NCBI GenBank assembly: GCA_014058105.1
Contig: JACGCM010002435.1
Location: forward strand, 2,356,001 to 2,420,000
DNA from: Kingdonia uniflora
Lineage: Eukaryota > Streptophyta > Magnoliopsida > Ranunculales > Circaeasteraceae
Reading direction: 5' to 3'
Length of the DNA stretch: 64,000 bases
A model generated the notes under the pieces. That model was not told the DNA's origin. It worked only from the letters and a program-made list of their open reading frames with translations, and searched no databases. Shown here one piece after another: positions 48,094-61,179 of the stretch. Position numbers and translations under genes: made by a program. How positions within the stretch are numbered: position 1 is the first letter of the stretch; the number at the start of each line of letters is the position of its first letter.

Positions 48094-49397
48094 GAGAAAA
48101 TCCAACAGCTAGTTGGGGTTTGGGTGTGGGCTCTAATAGGGGGCCCACAAAAAATCCAACCCAAATCCAGCCTCTCCCAGCAACAAGTTTGGGTTTGTGA
48201 CATGGTTTTTTTAAAATTTAACTAGGAGTTCTGATTACCGCGCGGTGTTTCTTTTACCGCCGCTTCAACTCTTACAATATTTGCTTCCTAACTCGACTCA
48301 TTCTTCACATATATTTATTCCTCTCTCTCAATTCGAATGTAAAAAAAATTATTCCCCCAACAAATTTAAAATGGAGATTCCACCGGGAGACCCGTACGCC
48401 AGTACATTACATAGGTTTAGAGTGACAAGAAATCCAGAGCGAGCCGCAACTCGGTCGAGGTCCGGAAGGAAAAAAAAAACGAGTATAATTTGAAGATGTC
48501 CAACAAATTCAACCTATACCAAACCCACCCCAAGAAAACTACGCACAGTGGTTTATGACCCATCTCCCAGACGGCGTCAGTCATATCTTTTACACTGGCA
48601 ATGAATTTACGATAAGTTTTTGTTTAATTGTGAATTTTTTATTTCCATAAATCAAGTGTTTGACAAAATGCTCCAATGAACAAAATCGGGATTGGATGCT
48701 TCCGCACGGCACAATCACTACGGTGATCAAAGTGTGGAAGGAGATTTCCACAATTCTAATAATTAATTATGCTGTGGTCAAGATATTCGGTAGCTTTATG
48801 GATATACGCTTGGGTAATTCTGATAATCGTTTAATTTAGGCGCTTACAAAGCGTTGGTGGCCGACAATACTCACTTTTCTATTCTGGTGTGCGGAGATAG
48901 GGGTCACTCCATTGGATTTCCAGATGTTGATGTCATTATCAATCGGCCGATATCTGACACAGGTGCCGTATGACGACGCATGGAGTATTTTATCCAATGC
49001 GAGGCAATTGCTCCCCAACATTGAATCCAATAATATGAAGAGTGGGAACGTCAACATTTTACATTTGAGGACGTACTTGACCATCGTAGGTGATCGGGAG
49101 GATGATATTATCATTGCTCGTGCTTTAATCCTCTTCATGATGGGACATTTGTGGTTCCAAACGGCCAACGACACTGTCCCGCTTGGATATCTCGCTGCCG
49201 TGGCCGATTTGGACGAGGCTGCCGAATATGACTGGGGTTCTGCTATTTTTACTTCCATGTACCATGGTTTGGATACCGCAGTTACGACCGGGGGTGTAAT
49301 CACTGGATTTTCCCAACTTCTTGAGGTACACTAGCACCTTTATTTTAAATATTTATGTTTATTGGTTTACTTAATATTTCAGTATTGGTTCTAGGAG
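48094..49397 (+). mobile_element. Harbinger fragment 3: left end plus PMD gene
   Basis: After TTA (48091-48093) the sequence starts GAGAAAATCCAACAGCTAG and holds GTTTGGGTGTGGG, as in the TIR of element 1. ACCGCGCGGT is at 48237-48246. The PMD gene then reads inward. No right TIR, transposase or ORF1 is present: the sequence passes into PLD DNA at about 49398. Confidence 0.75.
48371..49334 (+). pseudogene. PMD gene of Harbinger fragment 3
   Basis: Close relative of the element 1 PMD. ATG 48371 opens MEIPPGDPYASTLHRFRVTRNPERAATRSRSGRKKKT, then a frameshift. Exon 2 starts near 48660 (FDKMLQ...). 48912-49334 is open: LSIGRYLTQVPYDDAWSIL, SNARQLLPNIESNNMKSG, HLRTYLTIVGDREDDIIIA, FMMGHLWFQTANDTVPLGYL, DWGSAIFTSMYHGLDTAVTT, GGVITGFSQLLE. 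The next exon is represented only by 'cagtattggttctaggag' (49380-49397) before the join to PLD sequence. Confidence 0.82.
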
Positions 49398-49478
49398 TGA
49401 AGTGGATTGTCTCGCAGTTTTTATCAAATTTATTGGGTTTTTTAATTAATGAAATGTTTTGCATATTTGGTAATGCAG

Positions 49479-49676
49479 GCACTGACAAAGAAGAATCGAC
49501 GCTTCATGATCTACGTACATTCAAAAGGCATGATAGTAGATGATGAATATGTGATAATAGGCTCCGCGAACATTAATCATCGCTCCATGGGAGGTACGAG
49601 AGACACTGAGATAGTAATGGGTGCTTATCAACCATAGCACACATGGTCAAGAAAACTCTCTAATCCGCATGGACAA
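49479..49676 (+). pseudogene. PLD HKD2 exon, copy 2
   Basis: Nearly identical to copy 1, with intact [12 protein letters not shown] at 49635-49637 replaces the codon after YQP (CAG in copy 1). It is preceded by the PMD exon start and followed by native PLD intron leading to the last PLD exon. Confidence 0.88.
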
Positions 49677-49797
49677 GTAAAAGCTTCTATCCATTAATAT
49701 GTTTGCATCTCTCATATTCACCATTGCTAAGTATATCTAAATATCTTACTGACAGTAATCTTATTTCCATTTTCCATGTATTTATGCACATATATAG

Positions 49798-50070
49798 GGT
49801 TATAGGATGTCACTGTGGGTAGAACACATGAGATTTCTCAAAGATATTTTTTTAGTACCAGGAAGCTTAGAGTGTGTGAGAAGGGTTAGGTCATTGGGGG
49901 AATCAAATTCGAGACAATTTGCAGCAAAAGACGTGTCAGAGACGAGGGGACACCTTTTGAAATATCCTGTGGAAGTTGATCTAAGGGGTAAGGTGAAGCC
50001 AATTCCTGGCTACGAATCATTTCCAGAGGGACTATTGTTGGTACATTTTATGGTCTTCAAGGAAACCTAA
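49798..50070 (+). pseudogene. PLD last exon
   Basis: GYRMSLWVEHMRFLKDIF...LECVRRVRSLGESNSRQFAA, then GHLLKYPVEVDLRGKVKPIP GYESFPEG, the C-terminal end of C2-PLDs. The last residues (LLLVHFMVFKET) replace the usual tail. It is in frame with the exon type of copies 1-3. Confidence 0.82.
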
Positions 50071-50524
50071 TAATTTAACCAAAATACCCATTTTGGTGCG
50101 GTTTTGAATGTGGGATTGATTGGTGTAGAGAATATCAGGCCATCTAGATCTATAATGAATGATTATGTAGATTAGTTATAAGTTTTTGTACGTAATTAGA
50201 AACCAATAATTATGCAGACTCGTCCCTTCATTTTATTTGTACATAAGCTCCATGATTGTACCAGGGATTTACTTGTTTATAGCTGATTAGCGTGTTGCAA
50301 TAATCATAGATACAGTGTCTTGTTTACACTAACTTAGATCAAATAATATACAGTTTGTTTAGCAGTCAGTAAGAATTGAAGTGCGCTTGCAGGATGATAT
50401 AATAAGTCATATGTTCTTTGAGTTACATGAATCTTTGGTGACTTAAAATTTGATTCTTCCTTTGAATCCAATCTAGGTATTTCGAGGCCAAAGTGGGGGA
50501 CTTTACGCTGATGAAAGTCAATAA

Positions 50525-51719
50525 CCACGTCTAGTGTATGTCTCTAGGGAGAAGAGGCCTGGACACAATCATCATAAGAAGGCTGGTGCCATAAATGCTT
50601 TGGTATGTAGACAATTTACAAGTCAATGTTATAGTTTCTTGTAGTTTGTTATATTTGGAAGTTGTTGTTTCTAATTTTCTGCTTGATATGCATAAAAAAT
50701 AGGTGAGAGTCTCCACTGTACTGACAAATGCACCCTATCTGCTGAACTTGGATTGTGATCATTGCATCAACAACATTAAGGCTCTCAGGGAGGGAATGTG
50801 TTTTATGATGGATCCATTGTTGGGGAAAAAAGTATGTTATGTGCAGCTTCCACAGAGGTTTGACGGTATTGATCGAAATGATCAATATGCTAGCAGCTAT
50901 GTAACATGGACACTCCATATTCCAAAAAAAATCCATATCCAAACGTGTCGGACACTCGGACACACCGACACTCGTGTCGACACTCCAACAGACACTTCTT
51001 GCTTAGATCATAATTTTTTGACATAGCTTTTAGAAAGTTATCAATTCGTATACATGTTATTCAACCATACTAACTAGTATAATTGTTTTCTGTTTGTTAT
51101 TAGTTGCAAATTAACCCATAAGTGTTGGGACTTGTTTGTTATTAGTTGTAAAAATATGTCGTAAATTAACCCATAAGTGTGTTAGATAGGTTAAGTAGCC
51201 AACATAAGCATAGTAGAAAATAAAAAATAAAATTTTTACAGCCGTGTCCCCGTTTTTACATATTTTTTGGTCCCCGTGTCCAACACCCCGTACTCGTGTC
51301 CGACACCGACACCCATATTCGTATCCTTGTTACCTAGGCTAGCAGGAATACTGTATTCTTTGATGTAAGCACCAAATCTTCTATACTGTTGTTGTTATTT
51401 GAAATTGGTTTTTTTTATATGTAAAATTAATGGCTAATCTTTTCTCCAGATTAACATGAAAGGTTTGGATGGGATTCAAGGACACATTTATGTCGGGACG
51501 GGATACGTTTTCCGAAGGCAGGTGCTCTATGGGTTTGATGCACCAAAAACAAAGAAGCCACATTTGTTGAGGACTTGCAATTGCTTTCCAAAGTGGGCGT
51601 ACTGTGAATGCTGCTATTCTGGAAAGAAGAAGAAAAATGCTACAAAGGCCAAGTCAACACTTATTCCCTTTCCCGGCGCAAACTGGCTAAAAGAGACAAG
51701 AGATGTGTGGCTAGATTAA
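50525..51719 (+). pseudogene. Cellulose synthase (CesA) fragment
   Basis: CesA is the plasma-membrane glucosyltransferase of cellulose synthesis. Exons seen: about 50525-50602 ([25 protein letters not shown]), 50703-50896 plus 51346-51364 ([16 protein letters not shown] with the DCD motif, [12 protein letters not shown] / RNTVFFD, interrupted by a MITE) and 51450-51719 ([24 protein letters not shown], ending at TAA). Catalytic QxxRW and membrane segments are absent. It lies between PLD pieces, so it is a captured or rearranged gene fragment. Confidence 0.88.
50897..51337. mobile_element. hAT-type MITE inside the CesA exon (441 bp)
   Basis: TIRs CTATGTAACATGGACAC and CTAGGTAACAAGGATAC (right end, inward). 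A perfect 8-bp duplication, GCTAGCAG, lies at 50889-50896 and 51338-51345. Removing it restores [15 protein letters not shown]. Both subterminal parts are rich in 'gtgtcggacac' repeats. Confidence 0.9.
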
Positions 51720-51865
51720 ATCTTTTGCAATAAAAGAGCAGTAAAAAATCTCAACATTCTAAAGATCAATCACTAAATTTATTACCACCTGGAAGGAAGC
51801 ATGTCGGGTGCATCTTGTTGTAGAGGTATTGTTTCTTTAGGGCCTGTATTTATTACCTCTGAATT

Positions 51866-52060
51866 ATCAAAGACATCATGTTGTTATTGGGACTCCTTTA
51901 TTTTACTTATAGATTTTGGATCAGATGCTTCTTTTCTACAATTCTGAAGATCAAAAGGGAAATCAATTCTTTTTCGACCGGTTTCTATGTAGAAAGAAAA
52001 TATTGTCTTTATTTTCAATATTTCCATTTATTGGTTTACTAAATATTGCAGCTTTTATCA
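51866..52060 (+). repeat. Direct repeat C, copy 1
   Basis: 'attatcaaagacatcatg' to 'ttactaaatatt', repeated at 52495-52682 with high identity. The pair flanks PLD copy 3. Confidence 0.85.
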
Positions 52061-52212
52061 ATAAATATTTTCTTTATTTTCAATATTTCTGTTTATTTGT
52101 TTACTAAATATTACAGTATTGGTTCTACGAGCGAAGTGGATTGTCTCGCATTTTTTATCAAATTTATTGGTCTTTTTAATTAATGAAATGTTCTGCATAT
52201 TAGGTAATGCAG

Positions 52213-52410
52213 GCACTGCCAAAGAAGAATCGACGCTTCATGATCTACGTACATTCAAAAGGCATGATAGTAGATGATGAATTTGTGATAATAGGCTCCG
52301 CGAACATTAATCATCGCTCCATGGAAGGTACGAGAGACACTGAGATAGCAATGGGTGCTTATCAACCACAACATACATTGTCAAGAAAACTCTCTAATCC
52401 GTGTAGACAA
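52213..52410 (+). pseudogene. PLD HKD2 exon, copy 3
   Basis: [24 protein letters not shown]...[17 protein letters not shown]. It is preceded by 'acagtattggttctacgag', the start of a PMD exon (YWFYE), as in copy 2. The downstream 65 bp also match copy 2 (49698-49760). Isolated from any other PLD exon. Confidence 0.85.
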
Positions 52411-52494
52411 GTAAAAGCTTCTATCCATTAATATGTTTGCATCTCTCATATTCACCATTGCTAAGTATATCTAAATATCTTACTGACAGTAATC

Positions 52495-52682
52495 TAATTA
52501 TCAAAGACATCATGCTGTTATTGAGACTCTTTTATTTTACTTATAGATTTTGGATCGGATGCTTCTTTTCTACAATTCTGAAGATCAAAAGGGAAATCAA
52601 GTCTTTTTCGACCGGTTTCTATGTAGAAAGAAAATGTTGTCTTTATTTTCAATATATCCGTTTATTGGTTTACTAAATATTG
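52495..52682 (+). repeat. Direct repeat C, copy 2
   Basis: Second copy of 51866-52060, directly after the PLD copy 3 segment. Confidence 0.85.
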
Positions 52683-52916
52683 TGGTAAGTTGATCTTATA
52701 ATTTCCCTCTGCATTGTAGTGTAATGCATAATGGGGGTTAATTAGTACATCTTTTATAAATCTTTGTATATCATTCCCCCTTGCCTGGCCCTCCCTTAGA
52801 TCTGATATTTTCTTCATGTATAAACATTTCTCATCTGAAAAAAGGATAATCAGGAATATATGCTAATTCAAGGTATATCTGCATTGATATTTGTTTGAGG
52901 TTTTTTGTTCATTGTA

Positions 52917-54240
52917 GACAGATTCCATTAAATTAGGGATGTGGGATGGCCTTTATGATGCTTTTCATTCCGTTGACCAACATGTATGCACATCTCCGCC
53001 TTCATCTTCTGATAAACTCGAGATAATTGAAATTGGGCCTCCGTGTAAATGAGATGCATCACAATAGTCTTCTTTACATAAATTAAAAGTATCAGGTTTG
53101 CTAAACGTTCAAGTTCACTAGACTATCTGTTTGTCCTCTTTTTATAGCAAATATGGCTGGCCTTACTTTTGATTTCCACGGGGAAATGGCAAAATGTTGA
53201 TTTTCTTCTTATGCTATATACTACACTCCTCAGATGTTACTGTTGTTGATATTGGCAAGAGTATCGCTGCATATTTTGAACATGAAACATCAATTACAAG
53301 GGAGGTCAAATCACCGTTCAAGACACCACTTTCATGCTGGAAGAAATTACATGATTGTGAGTTATGGTTGACAGGGATATTTTTAGTCAATGATTTTGAT
53401 TCACTAGGTTATGGAGAGTTCTTATAATAATAGAATTTTATTTGTTATTTGATTACAATGCATTTTTATGTTCATGACTACAGTTGAAGAAGTATTTTCA
53501 ACCTAGAAAGAGTTATTGAATCGTATTTGTGACTCTTGAAGGAGATAAGGTTCCTATATATAGAGTAGGAGTAAGCTTAGCAATTTTAAGAATGGTGGTG
53601 GAGTTCCAGTGATCCTGGAACACGAAATTCGAAAACGAGGAAATGTGGTGGGGAAGTTAGTGAGCACAAATGGTATATTACTTACCCTATAGTCGTAGTG
53701 GGCGTTGACTCTGCAACCTCCAAACCTATCAAGCTCAAACAAGATTCATGTCCATATCATTAAGTTCATAAAGGCTTTGCACCTATACTTTTATCTGGTT
53801 TCTTTCGTCTTAAGCTATATTGTAAAATTTGAGGTGATTTGAGGCATACCGGTCATTTCATTGATGGGCCAGTTTAATCCCTTGCATCTAAACCCTGTAT
53901 TTAGAAATTTCATGGATTATACCCGAGTTATATGTAGCTTGGTTGGCTTCTCTGCTTCAATTTTCCTCTATTTGCCAAACTTGAAGAAATAGTGAAGGTA
54001 GTGTACAGTTCAGGATAAATTGAGAATCATAAGCAAGACTTTGGAACATGCAGAGGAAAGAGTTATTAGATTTCAAGAAAAACACGATCGGTTGTTCAAC
54101 CGCATTTTTTTGTACTAGCTACCAGGAGCTTGAACAAGCCTTGTTGGGTGCATCCAAAGCCATGAATGAAGATCTTGTATGTTCTTATTCTACGAGAAAT
54201 GCAGATGAAGATGATGCGCTCTTACCCAGATGAGATTCAT
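52917..54240 (+). other. Unrecognised exon-like pieces
   Basis: Possible exons: after 'cattgtag', 52917-53052 (TDSIKLGMWDGLYDAFHSVD); after 'ctcctcag', 53234-53427 (DVTVVDIGKSIAAYFEHETS, then KKLHDCELWLTGIFLVNDFD); and 54048-54233 (KKNTIGCSTAFFCTSYQELE). Codon content looks protein-like, but I do not recognise the family. They may be exons of one broken host gene or unrelated captured pieces. Confidence 0.35.
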
Positions 54241-55100
54241 GATATCTTCATGTTAGATAGTTATCATGGAAGGGCATGTCAATCAATAAATGCTTAAATT
54301 TTCCTATGTTTGTATACTGGATTGCTGAAAAATTTATACGTTCTTAAGGCTAAAATAATGTAATGTTTACTAAAATTATAAAACATTAGTTTTGTGAGAG
54401 GGAACTATTTTCAGCTGCACCGAGATTATATGTTATATTGTAAAAATTTATGTATTAGAGTTGTGAATAGGTTTTCATTACATGTATATGTCATATATTC
54501 GGTAAGACAATACTATTAATATTTGTAAATGTGTTGATATGCTATTGTTACCTTACCACAATCTTCTCCACTATAAGTTAATGATATAGGGGCGATGCTT
54601 AAATTATAGCAATTTCAGTGCTATTTAATAATATTGTGTGGTTTCAGCCTGCATTTATGTCAAGAACACCGTTTAGTTTAACATTTCAAGTTATATTAAA
54701 GGGGGTTCCTTTTCAAAGTCGGGACATTAGGCTTATGTCTAAAAAATCCTACTATTGAAGACAATATAACTGCAAGTTTTCTAATATTCATACATAAAAT
54801 TGTTTTATGGTTTGATAAAAATCTAATTATAAAAAAAACCTTCTAAACAACATTGATTGTGTGAGGGTGTAATCCCTCATTCAAAACATTGATCCGCATT
54901 GCTCTTTTTACCATTATACTGCTATCACTTTGGACCGCCGAATATGGTTGGACTATGTTTTGCCTATGAAGGTCTTCGGCCAAGACTGACATCTTGTACT
55001 CATGTCATTACTAAGTACTAAGATTTCTGTTCAAGCTATAGTAAAGAGATTTACAGATAACCAAATCAACATCATATTGAAAGCTTGTAAGTCATTCGTT
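54241..55100. other. Gene-free AT-rich spacer
   Basis: No ORF, repeat or RNA gene is supported. Confidence 0.5.
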
Positions 55101-55496
55101 TGTCCAGTATCTTATGCATGATCAATTATTTCCAGTTACATTTGAGAATTGCGAAGAATAATATTACCCTTGACCAAGCCACAGTAAAATCTCGATGGCA
55201 CTATCTATAGTACCGTACACGTGCCTTCAACACTTTAACAATAAAAAAATAAAAAAATGCCTTCGACGACGGAGCACCAACATTACAATCTGCTTGTCCA
55301 GTATCTTATGCATGATCAACTATTTCCAGTTACGTTTGAGAATTGTGAAGAATAATATTACCCTTGACCAAGCCACGGTAAAATCTTGATGGCACTATTT
55401 ATAGTACCGTAAATGTGCCTTCAACACTTTAACAATACAAAGACGTGTCTTTGGCACTAAAAAAATAAAAAATGCCGACGGTGGATCACCAACATT
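55101..55496 (+). repeat. Tandem duplication, 194-bp period
   Basis: 55101-55294 and 55295-55496 both start 'tgtccagtatcttatgcatg' and share 'gaataatattacccttgacc', 'ggcactat.tatagtaccgta' and 'caccaacattaca'. The second copy carries a short extra segment near 55439. Confidence 0.88.
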
Positions 55497-55614
55497 ACAT
55501 AAGTCATTAAAAATTAAGCATATAAACATCTATTTAAATTCTCTGAAAATTTTAAAATTTATTGTAGGCACACGCGATAACGTGTACCCGACTGCTAGTG
55601 ACAATGAATCAAAT

Positions 55615-55682
55615 GACACAAGCAACTTTTTACCCTGTGGAAACTCCTTACTCTGAAGAAAAACCACAGGTTATTGTCGATG
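55615..55682 (+). repeat. Dispersed repeat family A, copy 4
   Basis: 'caactttttaccctgtggaa' to 'aaaccacaggttattgtcga', matching 9726-9800. It is cut at 55683 by a CACTA terminus. Confidence 0.7.
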
Positions 55683-55820
55683 CACTACAAGAAAAATAGG
55701 TAGTTGCCACTGATGGTTTTAGTTTTTGCCACTGTTTTATCATTGATAGACAAACGACAACTTTTACTGTGGCTAATTATCCTTTGTAGTGGCAAAAAGT
55801 GTGGGGAAAACTAAAATCTA
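55683..55820 (+). repeat. CACTA-type terminus, outer copy
   Basis: Begins CACTACAAGAAAAATAGG, the standard CACTA (CMC/EnSpm) end, followed by subterminal 'ttgccactgatggttttag' and 'gtggctaattatc' motifs. Repeated in direct orientation at 57979-58117. Confidence 0.8.
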
Positions 55821-57978
<2,158 letters not shown>

Positions 57979-58327
57979 CATTACAAGAAAAGTGACCATT
58001 TTCCACTGATGGCTTTTAGCTTTTGCCACTCTTTTATCAGTGATAGACAAACCACAACTTTTACGGTGGCTAATTATCGTTAGTAGTGGCAAAAGTGTAG
58101 GGGAAAACTAAAATCTACCAATGTTTTTGCCTCGTTATCAGTGACAGGTCTATTATTTCTTTTAATTTCTTTAGGCTAATATAGGCTTAATTATTTTTGC
58201 GATGAGTATGCACAGGTCTATTATGTCTACTATCATTTTGAGTTTATTCTTGATTTTAATCATGTTATGATTGCTTCACAGTAAGTAATTTGATTATATT
58301 TTCTTCTCAATGTTTGGATGCAGAAAA

Positions 58328-60961
58328 ATGTCTAGATCTATTGATAAGAGCTGGATTAAATTACGTAATCCAGACATAAATTTTTTAAAGGGTATTAATA
58401 TCTTTAAAAAGTTTGCACTGAAACACTTTCCAGATAGTAAAACCATTCATTGTCCCTGCTCGAGGTGTTGGAATCAAATGATTCCAATATCTTACGACGA
58501 TGTTGTTATTAATTTAATGAAACACATATTCACTGAAACGTATACAACATGGATTTACCACGGTGAGAGTGAGGTTACTCAAGGTGTAGATGTAGCTGAA
58601 TGCTACGATGATCTATACTTGAGCAATTTGAGTAGCGCTTTGAATGACTCCCTAGATCAAGTTTCCTCAGTAGTTCCAGATTCTTTTCATAACACAAGTG
58701 AAACTGTAAACTTGAGAAAGTGGCATCTGGTAAAGCTACTAGTAAAGATCCTGCAATTGAGTTCAACAAAGTAGTACATGATGCTATGAATGCATTGTAT
58801 CACGGGTGCAAAAGTTTCACTGTGTTGACTTTTGTCATCATATTATACAAGTTGAAAGTTAAGCATAACTGGAGTGAAATTAGTTTCACGGAGCTTCTTC
58901 AAGTATTCCAAGAAGTGTTACCTCCAAATAATAAAGCTCCCGCTGATAACTACCGCACTATCAAGATCATCTTACAAGTAGGTCTTGACTATGAGGAAAT
59001 AGATGCTTGCCCAAATGATTGTATCTTGTATTAGAAAGAAAATGCCCTACAAATTGAGTGTCATACATGTGGTGCATCTAAGTATAAAGAGAAAACTAAA
59101 TTTGTTTCTAAGGTACTAAGATATTTCCCGTTAACACCAAGGTTGCAGAGAATGTATAGGTATGCTTGTCTAAAATATATTTAGTTATTTATTTATATTA
59201 TTATTTAGTCATAAACTAAAACGTTAGGTATATTTGATATTCCCATTTATTTTCTAATTAATATTACAGTGTTCCATGGGTGGCGAAAGTGATGACTTGG
59301 CATTTAACTAGGAAGATGCCAGTTGGAAAAATGCAACATCCAGTTGATTCAACAATGTGGAAGTCCATCGATCTCAAATGCAAGAATTTTGTAGCTGAGC
59401 CTAGAAAATTTAGATTTGGTTTGGCAACAAATGGGGTTAACCCATTTGGTAAATTTGGTTCCCAACATAGTACTTGGTCTGTAATGGTAGTGCCATACAA
59501 CCTTCCGCTAAATCTATGCATGAAACTGCAATTTACAATGCTTACTTTATTAATACTAGGTCCATATCAGCTGGGGAATGATATAGATGTTTACTTGCAA
59601 CCATTGATTGCCGAATTGAAGGACTTGCGACATAAAAGGGCTATAACATATGATTCACACACTGGTAACAAATTCAATATGCGAGCTATTTTGCTGTAGA
59701 CTATCCATGATTTTCCTGCATATGGAAATATATCAGGTTGTAAAACAAAGGGTTAATTTGCTTATCCTTGTTGTGGACTTAATTCAAATTCTCTAAGGCT
59801 TGAAAGTGGAAGAAAAGATGTTTATCCTGGTCATAGACAATGGATGCCAGAAGAAGAGGAGACTTATATGAAGGATACTAGCTCCAGTACTTTCAATGGG
59901 AGAGAAAAGCTAAGACAAAAGCCTGAGCCTTTACCAGGGAGAACGGTATAAAGAATGACTGCAACTCTTGATGTTCAATGGGGAAAAATAATGGGATAAC
60001 AAATTCATCAGAAAATATTGTTGCAAAATTCTTCAATAAACAGTCTATATTCTTTGACTTTGAATATTGGGTTGATATCCCTGTTCGTTGCAACTTGGAT
60101 GTGATGCATATTGAAAAAAATTGTTGTGAGATCCTAGTTGCGCTTATGTTGAATTCAGACAAGTTGAAGGATGATGCCAATGCACGTAGGGACTTGAAGA
60201 AATTAAAAATTAAGAAAAAGTACTGGATATATAAAGAAAATGGGAAAGAAGTAATGAAACCAGGTCAGTATTGGTTAGCAAAGGATGAAAAGAAACTGTT
60301 TATGCAAACACTGAGAGATCTGCGAGTTTCGTACGACTTCAGTAGTAATTGGAAGAACATTATTTCTAGTGATTTTAAGGAATTGAAGAGCATGAAATCT
60401 CATGACTGCCATGTCTTAATGCAACATCTACTTCCTGTGTTGATCCAACATGCCTTCAAAGATAGGAAGGAAATCCGTGATATAATCATAAGCTTTTCAA
60501 CTTTCTTTAGCGCACTATGTTCCAAAGTTGTCGATATTGAAGCACTTATAAGTTTGGAGAGGGGCATGGCCAAAACACTGTGTGAAGTTGAGAAAAGTTT
60601 TCCTCCTTTTGTATTCGTCGTGATGATGCATTTGTCAATTCATTTGGATTATGAGAGTCGAGTGAATGGTCCTGAACCCTTTCGATGGATGTGGCCATTT
60701 GAACGGTATTACACAACTATCACTTATTAGATTATCAATATTTTTTATGTTAACATTATTTTTTAACATAACATTAATTTGAAAAGGCTAATGAAGACAT
60801 ATAAAGACGATGTTATGAACAAAGCACAGCTTGAAGGTTGTATAGCAAAAGGATACCTTTTGCAAGAGGCTTTAACTTATTGTACAAAATATAAAGGTAG
60901 GGGTAATTTGACTATCCTTGAAAAAATTAGGGATGTTTTTGGATGGATCTGTGATACCTAA
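58328..60961 (+). pseudogene. CACTA transposase (TNP2 type)
   Basis: Would cut and paste CACTA elements. MSRSIDKSWIKLRNPDINFL... to PCSRCWNQM...YTTWIYHGE is the N-terminal transposase-associated domain. Then HDAMNALYHGCKSFTVL...NKAPADNY, and the TNP2 core from 59280: WVAKVMTWHLTRKMPVGKMQHPVD, RKFRFGLATNGVNPFGKFGS (N where family members usually have D), GNDIDVYLQPLIAELKDL, YGNISG, then 59978-60730 open: CNLDVMHIEKNCCEI, SHDCHVLMQHLLPVL, PEPFRWMWPFERY. 60779-60961 continues AQLEGCIAKGYLLQEALTYC. At least three frame changes and several stops. Confidence 0.87.
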
Positions 60962-61179
60962 GTTTCTCGATGATATTGACAAAGAAAATGTTGATGATAG
61001 TGGGCCGATTGGTTCAGGTTCACAATTTTTCTACATGGTATTGAATACAAACAAGCTCGTATGTGGATAATAAAGAGTCATCCTTCCTATGATATGTGAA
61101 GAAGGTATATGTTTTACATATTTACTTTAAAATTTTCAGTTAGCATTTTTTATATGTAAATATATTTACTATGATATAC

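Noticed and set aside
44070..50070. A working phospholipase D gene
   Set aside because: C2 domain and first HKD motif are missing, the first visible exon has a frameshift, copy 2 of the HKD2 exon has a stop, and a 3.7-kb foreign segment interrupts it.
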